Part shown: positions 22,968 through 62,538 of the stretch, in pieces
Layout: each line of letters starts with the position of its first letter
How positions within the stretch are numbered: position 1 is the first letter of the stretch
Assembly: GCA_025267735.1 (NCBI GenBank)
Contig: CM046298.1
Span: 32,525,264 to 32,589,263 of the forward strand
Length of the DNA stretch: 64,000 bases
Source: Mactra quadrangularis
Lineage: Eukaryota > Mollusca > Bivalvia > Venerida > Mactridae
Reading direction: 5' to 3'
Translations under genes and position numbers: made by a program
Notes under the pieces: generated by a model
What the model was told of the DNA's origin: nothing
The model's database searches: none
The model's input: the letters and a program-made list of their open reading frames with translations, nothing else

Positions 22968-24132
22968 ATGGTGAAGTTTAATGAAAACAGAGAGGACAAG
23001 AAAGAGACAAAGCCTAGGTAAAGAATTCTACATACCTGTTTATTGAACCTTTTCATTGTCTAATTATTGACTTCATTAAACTAACCATTGACCTCATTAA
23101 CAAATAATTGACTTCATTGACTAATTATTGTCTCATTGACTAATTATTGACTTCATTAACAAATGACTGACTCCATTAACTAGTTATTGACTTTATTAAC
23201 AAATGACTGACTCCATTAACTAGTTATTGACTTTATTAACAAATGACTGACTCCATTAACTAGTTATTGACTTCATTAACTAATAAATGACTTTATTAAC
23301 TAGTTATTGACTTCATTAACAAATGACTGACTCCATTAACTAGTTATTGACTTTATTAACAAATGACTGACTCCGTTAACTAGTTATTGACTTCATTAAC
23401 AAATGACTGACTCCATTAACTAGTTATTGACTTTATTAACAAATGACTGACTCCATTAACTAGTTATTGACTTCATTAACTAATAAATGACTTTATTAAC
23501 TAGTTATTGACTTCATTAACAAATGACTGACTCCATTAACTAGTTATTGACTTTATTAACAAATGACTGACTCCGTTAACTAGTTATTGACTTCATTAAC
23601 AAATGACTGACTCCGTTAACTAGTTATTGACTTCATTAACAAATGACTGACTCCATTAACTAGTTTTATTGACTTCATTAACAAATGACTGACTCCATTA
23701 ACTAGTTATTGACTTCATTAACAAATGACTGACTCCATTAACTAGTTATTGACTTCATTAACAAATGACTGACTCCTTTAACTAGTTATTGACTTCATTA
23801 ACAAATGACTGACTCCATTAACTAGTTATTGACTTCATTAACAAATGACTGACTCCATTAACTAGTTATTGACTTCATTAACTAATAATTGACTACATTA
23901 ACTAACACTTGACTTCATTAACTAATTATTTTTGTTGTTTTGTAGGTCATGTGGCAGGTTTAATTTTCAACAGAATCGAAGAAATGGTCACGTGACATCA
24001 TCATCTATAAATAGCATCCAATCACAGAACAGGACACCTAATTCTAGTCAGCTACAACAAAATTATGGACAAGAAGTCTGGGGTTCTATATATCAAAGCA
24101 GATCAACATTTGTAGAAATGCATCTAGTTTAG
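22968..24132 (+). CDS. Small two-exon gene, unrecognised, 78 residues (exons 22,968-23,017 and 23,946-24,132)
   Basis: The first exon (ATG at 22,968, context AATCATGG) encodes MVKFNENREDKKETKP and leaves two bases AG before donor GTAAAG at 23,018. The second starts after TTGTTTTGTAG at 23,945, and its first base completes Arg. It then reads SCGRFNFQQNRRN... to ...STFVEMHLV and TAG at 24,130-24,132. The phases fit exactly. The product is hydrophilic, rich in N, Q and S, without membrane segment. An acceptor-like TTTTACAG at 22,948 suggests the first exon begins there after a 5' UTR exon, with an in-frame TGA just before it. It could instead be the last two exons of a longer gene. The intron (23,018-23,945) is mostly minisatellite. 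Function unknown. Confidence 0.5.
23080..23928. repeat. 40-bp minisatellite filling an intron, with 200-bp higher-order repeat
   Basis: About 21 units of 40 bases, each made of two related ~20-base halves (TAGTTATTGACTTCATTAAC and AAATGACTGACTCCATTAAC). A 200-base higher-order block is duplicated: variants TAATAAATGA at 23,281 and 23,481, and CTCCGTTAAC at 23,371 and 23,571, recur exactly 200 apart. The array stops about 17 bases before the 3' splice site at 23,945. Unit variants differ by single bases, so the array is young. Confidence 0.95.
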
Positions 24133-25077
24133 GACTAGTAACATTATTAGACTGTAATTGTACATAGTAGCCTAGTTTAGTCATCTTCATAATCATTTTA
24201 CTCAGTAATATGGTGTCTAGCTATCCTTACGAACAGAAAGAAGATCAAGAATTGGATTATATTATCATTATATGTTAAAGCATATTTAGTGGAACTTTAA
24301 AATCAGTGAAATTTTTGCAGAAAGTATAATTCCTCAGTAAAACTATTTTTGTTGTACACACTTACATTGTCATCTTGAAAGTAAAAAAGTTTAACATGGT
24401 TTTTATTGCCAGTTTCTGCATCGAAGAGAAATAGACATTAAAATGAACTGAAAACATGTGAGTCAACAAAACTGGTTTATTTATGGTGATAACATGACTT
24501 AATACTGAAGGTAGCAGCAAATTGTATACATAGATTATATTTCTAAATGAAATTCATCTGAAGAATGGATAGAAATTAGACATTGGTTAAGGATATCAAG
24601 TTCAGGAATGGTTCATGTGTTGTCATAGTTAGGCAGAACATTTAGTTTCTTTCTCATCACATTATTTTGTTTCATTGACTTATTAATTATATTGAAATAC
24701 TTAGAGGAATTTATGTGCCAGATTTTTTATAGTGTTTATATTATAATTAGACATTTATACTTAATTAGTGCAATATAATTAGCAAATATTTTCTATTATA
24801 TAACCTTATTCTTTTTGTTCTGCAGTGTAACTTGTATTTATAGACCATCATTAGAGATCCCATATAAAACCTTTATATACAGAGTGTATTTAAATTCAGG
24901 ATTTAGTGAAACATAATGCTAAAATCTCTGGAGTGGAGAGAATTTTATTCAGGTTCATTTACATAGAAATATGCTAATTTCAGTTGGTTTTTAATGCAGG
25001 TTAGAATGTAGATTACTTATTGTCTTGTATATTCAAGTCACATTATGAATCATGCTGTTAACTCACTTGCCACAACT

Positions 25078-25265
25078 GCCCAGCTAGCTCATTTGGTACC
25101 TTGTCAGTGTACAAATCCAGTGATGTTTGATGGTTAGATTCTGCAATTTCTGGGGCTGTATGTACATACCTTGTGGAGTTAAATCATGAAATATTTCCAT
25201 CAGCCATTATCCCATGTATCTCTGTTCAAATAGAGCAGTTGTCATTTACTGGTGAGGATATATTT
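25078..25265 (+). mobile_element. Degraded SINE copy
   Basis: Head GCCCAGCTAGCTCATTTGGTA and the body (ATCATGAAATATTTCC...GCAGTTGTCATTTACTGG) match the SINE at 16,195 with many substitutions; the 3' third is not recognisable. Confidence 0.6.
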
Positions 25266-25751
25266 TCTCATTTGTATATGATATATATATTATAGCTGAC
25301 ATGTGTGGTATACTGAAAGTACACATGTATATGCCATTAAACATAGTCTTAAATTGTTTACTTGCAACAACTACCCAGTCTTACCTCTATAGATTTTAAA
25401 ATGACATATTGATGGATCAGTATAAAACTAGCTAGTCTACAACCTATTTTTGTCTAAGCTGATTTTCGGGATACCCTTGTCTATTTATAAAATGTCACTT
25501 TATTAGACAAATGCGAAACAATGTTAGAAAAAGTTGGAAGAACCTCTTGTTCCATGGGTATAAGATACAAAAATAGGCCACAAGAACTGAAGAGTTTCTC
25601 TGTGTTCGTCAAATTTTCAAAATTAAAATCAATATGTGGTGTTTTCATAAGCGTTGTAAATGAAGTAATGCTCCACAAATTATCTTTTCAAACATTAGAT
25701 TTTTTTAAGACATTTCTTGTTTCATTCGCATGTGGCTAGACTAGTTTTGTA

Positions 25752-25883
25752 CTGACAAATCTAAGCATATCGCTATGTATCCCTTTGTGCTCTTGTACCC
25801 TTCTTACAACATATGGAATAAGTATGTTTGATATTAAATTAGGGGTACCAGGACACAAAGCGATACATAGCGATATGCTTAGA
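25752..25883. mobile_element. Snapback inverted-repeat element
   Basis: The left arm CTAAGCATATCGCTATGTAT...TTGTACCC (25,761-25,800) is answered by GGGGTACC...CGATACATAGCGATATGCTTAG (25,842-25,882). A ~40-base spacer separates the arms. No coding; short MITE type. Confidence 0.75.
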
Positions 25884-26586
25884 CAACCCACCTCATGATA
25901 AATATAAAAAGGGAGATAACTGTTTGAAGCATGTTATTGGTAGATTATTGAATATTCAGATTAAGTCCCTTTGTTTATATTGTGAGTTTTCTTTGAAGGC
26001 AATTTTCAATGCAAATTATGTATTATTAATTGATATCATTAAAATTATGGTGCTGGTATTTTTTCAACTATTATTAATTTTCTATGTAGAACTTATACAT
26101 AGAACTCATTAAGCCATTTATATTTTATTTATCTGCTGTCGTCTCAATTGATGTAAACTGGAACTCAAACTGTTGTTCCACCCATACTGATGAGGTACTT
26201 GTTTCCATTCTACTGTCCGATAGAATTCATTCAATTAATAAAAACAATGTTCATAGCACTAGAATGTGTAAAACAGTTAAAATATAAATTATTGCAGTCA
26301 ACGAAATAAGGGTATGAAAGTGGTTGCCGGAACAGGTCATTATAGCACCTTGCACTATATCTTGTTAGTAGAAATTTGGTAACCCAAAAGATTTTTTTGG
26401 TTGCCTGAATTAGAAATTGGTTGTCCAGGGCAACCAACTGATTTCTTAGACTGTACTGTAAATTCATTGTTCTAGGACACACTTTTATCTATTTAGGATA
26501 TAAGCACATAAAAGAAATGTTCAATATTATTAGTTACAAATTTGAATTCTTCTTATTGTTCTTTGTACACATACTGTTTTTTGTAC

Positions 26587-27656
26587 CAGGGTTGGGTTTT
26601 TGCCGGCAAAAATGAGTTTTTTCCTTTCCTCTGGCAAAAACTGGTAAAAACTGGAAAAGAACGGCAAAAATGGAAAAAACTCCAAAAAGATTTTATTTTG
26701 TTCAATGCTGTGCTTGTTTAACACATTTGATCAATGCAAATACTAATGATTGTGATTTGTTTATGGTTTATTCACAACTTCTAAATATAAATACAATTTT
26801 TAATGACAAAAATAAATGAAAAATGTGTCCATCATATAAAGCCCTGGGATGAATCTTGGACCCTGCTCATTGGGATCCAGAGTCGTCTGTCAAATGCCTA
26901 CAAATGTGTTTCAAATAAAGGCAAATTTATACAATGTGAATAAAAATGGGAGAAAGTTCATACAAATAGTGACCTCATGTCATCGGATTATGCAACTTAT
27001 GATAAAATATACCATGTCGTAAAGTGAAATGTACATCTGTCATAAAAATGTGTCAATTGTAATAGTAAAATAATTAGCATTCTTAATCAGTTTTAAAATC
27101 AAATTAATAAAAATATTTCCTTTTAAATTAAAAAATAAAAATATAATTTTTCCCTATTTTTGCCACCCTATTTTTTCTTTTTTGATTTTTCCATTTAGAA
27201 AAGCTTCAATTCCTGGACACAAGCATGATTATTATGTACTGTTATTACTGTATCAGTCAATTTTACACTTGATATGAAAGTAATTAGCACTTTCAATCAG
27301 TTTTAAGTACAAATTCAGGAATATTTCATTTTGAATTAAAGACACTAATTAGTTTTTCAATTTTTCCAGATATTTCATTAACTTTTTTTCCAACGGGTAA
27401 AAACTCCAACCCTGGACACAAACATGAATATTATTTATAATATGTATGTTTTATTACTGCAACAGTCAAATTACATGTAATATTAGCATTGTCAATCAGT
27501 TTAAAATACAAATTTATGAATATTTTTTTTTATATCTGAGATATTTAATTTTTGCCAGTTTTTTCCAGTTTTTGCCACCCTATTTTTTCCTTGCCATTTT
27601 TTTTCCGGTTATTTCCATGTTTTTTTCCGCCATGCGGCAAAAACTGTCCAACCCTG
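26587..27656. mobile_element. hAT-like element (CAGGGTTGG ends) with internal tandem repeats
   Basis: Ends CAGGGTTGGG..TTTTTGCCG and CGGCAAAAACTGTCCAACCCTG form inverted repeats. A perfect 8-bp target duplication TTTTGTAC flanks it (26,579-26,586 and 27,657-27,664). The interior has about three tandem copies of a ~200-base unit, each with TTAGCATT/CTTAATCAGTTTTAA and a TTTTTGCCA-like border. GTAAAAACTCCAACCCTGG at 27,398-27,416 is a copy of the terminus inside the element. Non-coding, non-autonomous. Confidence 0.85.
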
Positions 27657-28649
27657 TTTTGTACTACGGTAAAATTTACATGGGTGTTTTCAAGCTGGTC
27701 CTAAGGGGTTTCCTTTGTTAAAGCTGCTAAAATAATGAAATTCTGGATTATCAGGATTTCTGAAAATTTAGATTTTTCATCCATGATTTAAAAATTGTAC
27801 TGTTTGTTCACTTCAGTTGTATAATGATTAAATCTATCATTTAAGGGAAACCTAATTGATTACATGTATTTAACATTTATATTTACTTTGAAGTGGTATG
27901 ACCACTATATCAATGTAAACTACATTGTGATGCTTTGTGGTTTGATATATTATATTATCAATCACTGTGTGAGCAAGATTTTTGTATCATATACATAATA
28001 TTAAAATAAATTTTTATACAGTATGTATTATGTTAGTTTTATTTAACCTGTTTAGGTAATACTGAAAACCTTCACACCAGTGTTGTTATACATGAATATG
28101 CTAATTTATTGTAGCTCACTAGTGAAACAAGTTCTTACAGCTTAGATTAGTCAGTATTAAGTTCACTTTCTGGTCCTCTGTAACTGATATAGTAGGATAA
28201 AGTTTTTTGCTCAAGGAAGCAACTTGGATGTGATTGAAAACAACACAGAGCTAGCTGTTCACCGATTACTTGTTCAATGTGTGATAACTTAGTCACGTCC
28301 AGACCAGTGTACAACTTGTATGTCGGTGCACTCAAGTTGCCTTACTAGTTAGCACAGAACCATCAGAGCAGAGTTTGGTATTACACTTTAATAATGTAAT
28401 TGTATGTGCACTTCTCTGTATTGTATATGACTACAACATAGTTTATCAACGCCATAAGGTGATGTATGGTTGCTGCTCAACTTACAAACTTTCTTGGACA
28501 TTTCTCTAGCAGAATTTGTCTGGTTACCAGACATATTTTGTGGAGTAAAAATATGTCAGGCAAAACAATAATGGTGGCACCCGATGTATTGTACATTGTA
28601 TTGGAAATACACCATATCCATTGTACTAGGATAAACTTATTTTCATCAA

Positions 28650-28940
28650 TTATTTTAGGGATTGAGAGGTCCTGGGTTCGAATCCCCCTGTGGCACTGCT
28701 AATTTCCTTGAGCAAGAAATTTACCTGCGATTGCTTCACTCCACCCAGATGTAAATGGGTACCTGCAAGGGTGATGTAATTCCGCTGTGCCAATTTGTCG
28801 GCTGCACTAATAAGCGGAGTAAAAAGACTCCCTAGGGAGATTGATAGATAGATACCTGTAGCCCAGTGACCAGGGGTAATTGCTGTAAAGTCGGTGAACA
28901 TGCGTAAGCATGAAACTTAGGCTGTGAAATGTAATTACAA
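28650..28940 (+). mobile_element. Second SINE family, copy A
   Basis: Box B-like GGTTCGAATCC, then TTGAGCAAGAAATTTACCTG, ATGTAAATGGGTACCTGCAAGGG, GATAGATAGATA and a terminal TGTAATTACAATTAC. Two other copies share this order (52,138 and 56,645). The body is different from the 16,195 family. Confidence 0.75.
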
Positions 28941-30230
28941 TTACAAATTATTTGTCGATAAGTAAATAAAGTTGTATAAGTTCTATAAGATAATTCGGAC
29001 ATTTCTCTATAAGCATATACATTCTCTATATACATTCTCACTATAAGCTTGAATCAAATGTACACGGTAAAAGAATTTACAGTGGTTGCCTTATTTTTAG
29101 TCATTTGGTTACATTAATGCTAAAGTAAAAAAAATTGTAACGAGAAATATTCAACATCTAAATTGTGTCCACTTAGCAGACATGGTTTTTGATTGTTGAA
29201 CGAAGGAAAAATAGATCTTGAATGATCTATCTACACATGTAGTACCAAACTCCTGACCATAGCGGAAAATGTTCATGCAAAATAGCTTTTTCTTGAATAT
29301 GCGCATAGTGGGCCCTACCACTATTGCGCTTTAGCCAACCTAATAACAATAGTGGTAAGGGGCAGGTAATCCAGTATGAAGCTGACAATGGAATAAAATG
29401 GTGGTTACTCTTCTTATATTGAGTTATAAACTCCGATATTACATATTAAAACTTTATGGAAGGAAAATCTCCCATGGCTAGGAAATAAACCAGGAATCTC
29501 TTGATTCCAGCTCTACAGATGTGACACAGGTAAAATATAAAGCATAATAGCAATGTAAAAACTAACAAACTTAGTCTTCATAAATTCTTATATTTTTATT
29601 GACTATTTCAACATTAATAAATGACAAATTTCAACATGGCATTATTAAAACAATAAAATACACAACAAAATGAAAGCATATTTTCTATTCATGTACACAT
29701 ATTGTAATTATTGAGGCGGAGCATATCATAATTCCTAATCATATTCATATATTGATATGATCTGGAACTCAAGTTGATGTTGTTGTTTTTTCTAGCAGAA
29801 AAAACTCAGTTTGCACCAGATTTACTCATGAGGAACAAAGTTGAAATAAAAATGTGTGTACACAGAATAATAGCATTTGCAAGTTGTGTAGCAAGCTTTT
29901 CAGCAATAATATAAGAGATAACTTTGTATTGTGCAGATGCATCTGATACAAAAAAATCCTATTTGGCTAGAAAACCCATAAATTTGAGTTCCGAATATAT
30001 GAACTATTATTGAGGGGCATATCACATATAGCCAAATCATGTAATTAAGTAACATGTAGTCATTGGAATGGGGCTAATCATGCTTTCTAATCATGTACAC
30101 ATTTCAATATTATTGGAGGTGGAGCTTACACCCTTAAAGTATGCAGAGTCAATATTCTATTATCTCCCTTTGTTCCAAAATATACAATAACAACAATGTG
30201 AAATCATAAATATAATCAAACATGTATATA

Positions 30231-30574
30231 CAGTACCCACCAAAAGTTTGGAGACAAAAAAAATCACTGCAATTCTTGAATTTTGATGATTATTTCTATA
30301 AAATCATTATTTTTCATATATTTAGGTATGGTTTGTGATAAAATGAAAACAAATTTCATGGACGCAACACATTTACCAAATTCAGCATCTGACAACCTAA
30401 AGCCTTTAAAATTATGATATTTTTGTAGACTCATTTATAATTATAATGATAACCAAAAAAGGAAGCCAACACTAAAAAGCATTTAAAAAAAAAATGTTGT
30501 CAAATTTAAGATACCCGGTAAATATTAAGTAGGCTTAAAAAGTGAAAATGTCTCCAAACTTTTGGTGGGTACTG
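30231..30574. mobile_element. Tc1/mariner-like MITE, copy 1
   Basis: Ends CAGTACCCACCAAAAGTTTGG and its reverse complement, 344 bases, flanked by TA on both sides. The interior contains TTCTTGAATTTTGATGATTAT. Same family at 37,526 and 60,844. No transposase. Confidence 0.88.
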
Positions 30575-30965
30575 TATAATCAAATTTTAAAAAATCAAAA
30601 TTAGATAGCACATTCTCATAAAAATCAGAGCTAATGTATATGACACAACAGTTTTCTATAGTATGATCGGAAGATCTACATAGCATCATTTGTCTTACCA
30701 ATTTAAATTTTAACTGACCATTCAGTGAGTTGTTTACAATCAGCATTATGAGAAGTCAGTTTGCAAATATTGACTTAGCAAATTCATGTATGAACAATTT
30801 TAACACTACTTGCCAACAAGTTATTTGCTGAGCCTCAAAACTTTTTGTTTTACTACCCCTTCTGACTCCAAGATATATCTTTGTGGAAGAGTGGTGTTAC
30901 GAAAGTCATTTAGGATGAGTATCCTTATACATGAATAGATATTGATGTGTGAAGACATTTAAGAA

Positions 30966-31182
30966 TAGACCTAATCCGGAATTCAAATTTATGGGTTTTT
31001 CCGTCCATGCACAGCCGGTACCAACAAAGTTTTCTACATATTATTGCTAAATAGCACAAACTATGGATTAAATCCTATTGGATTAAATCCTATTGTTCTT
31101 TGTATACATGTTTTCATTGTTATGGTGAAAGTTTGTTTGTACCGGAGGGGAAAACCCAAATATTTGAATTCGGGATCTAGTC
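30966..31182. mobile_element. Snapback MITE (CTAATCCGGAATTCAAAT ends)
   Basis: AGACCTAATCCGGAATTC..ATGGGTTTTTCC at the left pairs with GGAAAACCCAAATATTTGAATTCGGGATCTAGTCT at the right, with mismatches. A related copy is at 59,794-60,001 and a half copy near 43,870-43,940. Confidence 0.6.
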
Positions 31183-31681
31183 TATTTCATGCATATAACA
31201 CTATTTTAATATGTGAGACTTTACAGCATACAAATGAAAACTCAACTAAATATCACTTTTAAATGAAAACCATCTGATCAACTGTAGAGGAAATATAGTG
31301 ATGAGTTAAATAATCCGATTTTAATGAGTTTGTGACATTACAATCAGAATTTCAGAATGTGAGACTAATTTTAATGAGATAGGAGATAACAATCATAAAT
31401 ATTTACAGTCTTGTACATTGTACATAAACAACATGCTTGGTGCCGTGTGTATCTCAACCAATACATAACAAAGTATGTGTATGTTCTTTGAATAGTAAGC
31501 ATTATTTTTTATTGTGCTCTTTTCTTATACAATGTACAAATTTAATCTAATATACCCTCCATAGGTTTTTACAAATTTGAACAGAACTGAACATACATGC
31601 TACATGTATTTTACTATTATCAAAAGTTAATCAATGTAAATTAGTTTGAACCATATGAAACTAATTTGTATTTTTTTGCAG

Positions 31682-31857
31682 ATCCAGATGTCATTTTTCC
31701 ATGGGTTAATGTAAAGCAACTAATCCTAAAACAAGTTTTTACCGAAAAAAAATTTGAGGGAACCAAACATAAATATCCATACTTCAACAATCCATGGCCA
31801 ATGAAATCAAGAACACTATATAACTACGTTTATACGAAAGGGAATCATATGTGCTAG
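31682..31857 (+). CDS. Candidate last coding exon, gene not recognised
   Basis: Starts after a good acceptor (pyrimidine-rich run ending TTTGCAG at 31,681). Two leading bases complete a split codon (xAT), then 57 residues from PDVIFPWVNVKQ to YVYTKGNHMC and a TAG at 31,855-31,857. Composition (WPMKSRTLYNY, KYPYFNNPW) looks protein-like rather than A/T noise. It needs an upstream exon ending one base into a codon; the 22,949-23,017 exon leaves two bases and does not fit, and none was found. It may be a lone relic or the end of a gene with distant exons. Confidence 0.35.
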
Positions 31858-32057
31858 CAAATATATTTAACCAAAAATGCTCAAACTCCACCCAAAAGTA
31901 ACAATTGGAAATATTATAATGAAATTCATTGTAATGAATCAATTGACATACACATGGCAGACCAAGCCAAAGAAACAGTAAATTTAGTGTTTTATAATAT
32001 ATAATATTTGGTGCATTTTTACTGTCATATTGCCTAAGTCAAGCAATCCTCCACTCA

Positions 32058-32332
32058 ATTTATTGGATTTAAAGCCGTATCAACACAATTTAGGTCATTT
32101 CACGGCGTCCAGCGCACCTAACCTAGCTTTCCTGAACCTTTTGTCTATAACCAGTACTCACCTACCCTTCCACAAGGTCAGAAACTTCTCCCTATTATCT
32201 AATCAATGGAGGAAAATTGACATTATTGTCTAATTTTCATGGAAGGGTATAACCTCCCCAGGTGGGATTCGAACCCGTACCCCCCTCGGGACACGAGATT
32301 CCGAATCCCCGCGCGCTACCAATTGCGCTATC
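32058..32332 (-). mobile_element. SINE with a different tRNA-like head
   Basis: Minus-strand tRNA-like head: GATAGCGCAATTGGTAGCGCG (box A) and GGTTCGAATCC (box B) around a TTCGGAA loop. The body differs from the 16,195 family, but the 3' end (GGACGCCGTGAAATGACC...TTGATACGGCTTTAAATCC) matches that family's tail. Acceptor arms do not pair, so this is not a functional tRNA gene. Confidence 0.75.
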
Positions 32333-32875
32333 CACTCAGTCACTGGATAGTTCTAGATAATTGTACCCAAGTTTTAACCTAGTCCATAGCAAAAACCCTT
32401 GCCAATAGCTACCAACTACCATTCTTCATACAAAGACAGACAGGAGAATGATAGTGGCTGACAATGGCTTGAGCTTACAAGGCAAGTATTTTATGTACAT
32501 TTATTGTTCATGATAACTAATTGATTATAACATTTCTTCAACAATGTAAAATTTTGTAATTAATTTCTTGAAATCAAAGTCATTTGTTTATGATGAGGAA
32601 TCCAATTTAGACAAATATGAAACATCGAAATAGAAATTCACCTTAGCTGACTTAAGTAAACTGATTGCGGTCATAATAATGTATGAAATTTCTAAGTTTA
32701 TATTATGCCAGATAAACACAAATCATTGGAGTCGGCCCAGTTGTAAACTCCATGCTCAATATACCCAGTTTTATGTCACAAAAAGGTTTCTTTGTAAATA
32801 AAAGGACTAGATGTATCTATATAATTATGTAAAACATCAAATGATGGAAAGCAATGTTTAGAAGTACACATATTA

Positions 32876-33041
32876 CGGTAAAATTTAACTTAAATAGGAC
32901 TATCAAAATCAATGCTCTCAATAGCAAAAAGGTCTTAATATAGAGGCCTTTTCTTATCAAATAAGCATTTGGGATTTAAATTTGTCAAAAATCACATGAT
33001 TTTGCAATAACCAAGGTGGTTTATATAGCATAATTTGACTG
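32876..33041. mobile_element. Diverged pogo-like MITE
   Basis: CGGTAAAATTTAACTT at the left, AATTTGACTG at the right. The interior (GGTCTTAATATAGAGGCC, AAGCATTTGGG, ATCACATGATTTTGCAATAAC) matches the better-preserved element at 53,509-53,678. Confidence 0.55.
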
Positions 33042-33824
33042 TAATTTCTGCATTAGTTTATATTATCCAGCTTCATATTGTATAATATTGTTTACCTTGG
33101 GAAAAAAAACTGAATTTTTAACATGGAGTTTTATATTTCATGTTTGATTACCTTTGACAAATAATTCCATTAATTAATTCAAACTATCAATGCAAACTGT
33201 TGCAATGCAAATGTTTCACAAATTATAGGCTAGTCAAGAAATTGTCCCCATATTAAGTCAAATAGACAATTCAATAGGTCAGTACAATGCTAGTCCACAT
33301 CCTTCTATATTTACAAGTAGTTAGACCATTTTTGCTGTGACTCTTCAATGTGGATGCATCTAAATTAAATATCAATTATATATACATGCACTCTTAATTA
33401 AGTACAATACACTACAAGTCATCTAGTTCATCCTCATATCTGTTCTGTTATTAAAACTAGCCTCATTGTTCATTATATCTCCTGTATTGTCTTTAATTCA
33501 TCAAATTTCCTGTTACTGTCAATATAATGCAGGTAATACAGATCTGTGCAACAATTTACTCTTCCAATGAGGCAAGCACAACAGACCTGTACAGTTTGTA
33601 CGTAGGTCTACACATATTTTCGATATTTCAGTTAATCATTTGTCATAGAGCTTGACATATTCTGGCACCAACCCCTCTATAACACTTTTATGAAAACACA
33701 TAAAATAGACCAAGATTTTCATGTAGCTCAACAATGAATTCATTGTATAGGTCAGTTAACTGTAACAATTCATTATATTGGACCATTAACCAAGTCTACC
33801 AATATAGCCTTTTGGTCCAGTGTC

Positions 33825-34185
33825 TTTTAGATTGTGAATAATCCAACAGTCCACAAACTTTTTACAGCCATCATTTTCCAAACACAATAAAAAATCTTAA
33901 AATTATTAACAAATTTCATGTATGAATAAAAGCCAGCATAATAGTTATAATCTATTTTCTTTACATACTTTTCCAGATGTATGATGTATAATTGTATATT
34001 GTTTATTCAATTTCAGAATATTTAATGCTAAATCATTATAACATTTAAATGGACAACACATTTTGACAAATCACCTCAATTTCTTTTGGTCCAGTAAACT
34101 TTCCTTTGGTCCAGTAAAATATTCCATTTTGGTGGACAGAATGTCCATTGCAAATGAAAGTTTGTCATGAAGACTGCCTTACTAA
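33825..34185. repeat. Dispersed repeat, copy 1
   Basis: Shares scattered blocks (CAACTTTTTAC, TTTTGGTCCA, AATGTCCA, GTTTGTCATGAAGACTG) in the same order with 45,495-45,715. Type unknown. Confidence 0.45.
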
Positions 34186-34228
34186 TCCATCACTAATGTT
34201 TTATTACTATAAAAAGTTAAAGAAGTCA

Positions 34229-61905
<27,677 letters not shown>

Positions 61906-62538
61906 GGTGAGCTAAGACGGAGTCTGACAACATATCAAGAACATCAACAGTCAAAAACCAACAACAAATAATGAAAACAAGAACCTAGCTAAGAGGTTTC
62001 TGCCTTGGAGCAAGCAGTGACAATAGGTTTAAACCATGTTATAGGGTGCTCAAAACTAAAAGTTGCCCCAAAAGGCTCAAGAACAAATGATGACAAATTG
62101 TCTCAGTGAAAAAACTTCCACCTATCCTTCACTCTACATAACATACCAAGGCAAAAGGCAAGTACTCTATGACTGTGTTTACAGAGACCAGAGGATCTGA
62201 AGTTATAAGCTAGATATTTTTTAACACATTGCATGTTGACAAGAAATATCACTTAGATGTTTAAACAGTTTTTATCCTCAGTGACCCAAATTCAAACTTA
62301 ACTCTTTATTATATGATGTTTGAATACAGCAAGGTCATAAGAAGCACTTTTAGATAGAAGAGCTTAATTTTTCTTGGATGGTTAAAATGAGTCTGGTTGG
62401 AAAGAAAAAACAATGATTGTCTTTTTGTAGTTAATAAAAATCAGGGTGCAAATGGCTGTTACAAAGAAATTATTTTTGCTCTAAGAAGACAATAATAAGC
62501 TCTGCACTGACATTAAACCAATAACATCTCAAGTGAGG

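Larger units (their letters stand above)
24133..26586. other. 3' UTR/intergenic, no further gene recognised
   Basis: A/T-rich; begins as the 3' UTR of the 22,968-24,132 gene. Holds a degraded SINE (25,078-25,265) and a snapback hairpin (25,752-25,883). No exon supported. Confidence 0.4.
27657..31681. other. Intergenic, no gene recognised
   Basis: Contains SINE-type fragments (28,180-28,340; 28,650-28,940), a Tc1/mariner MITE (30,231-30,574) and a snapback MITE (30,966-31,182). The exons that should precede 31,682 were not found here. Confidence 0.4.
32333..34228. other. Downstream flank / 3' UTR region of the STK32 gene
   Basis: Right part is the 3' UTR of the kinase gene on the minus strand; a minus-strand AATAAA starts about 25 bases past the stop (near 34,200), and others lie near 34,002. 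Also holds a diverged pogo-like MITE (32,876-33,041) and one copy of a dispersed repeat (33,825-34,185). Confidence 0.45.

Noticed and set aside
23080..23928. CRISPR-like array
   Set aside because: Units are contiguous and near identical with no unique spacers, in a eukaryotic intron: a minisatellite.
32262..32335. Functional tRNA gene on the minus strand
   Set aside because: Boxes A and B and an anticodon-like loop are present, but the acceptor arms do not pair and the sequence continues into a SINE body and tail.
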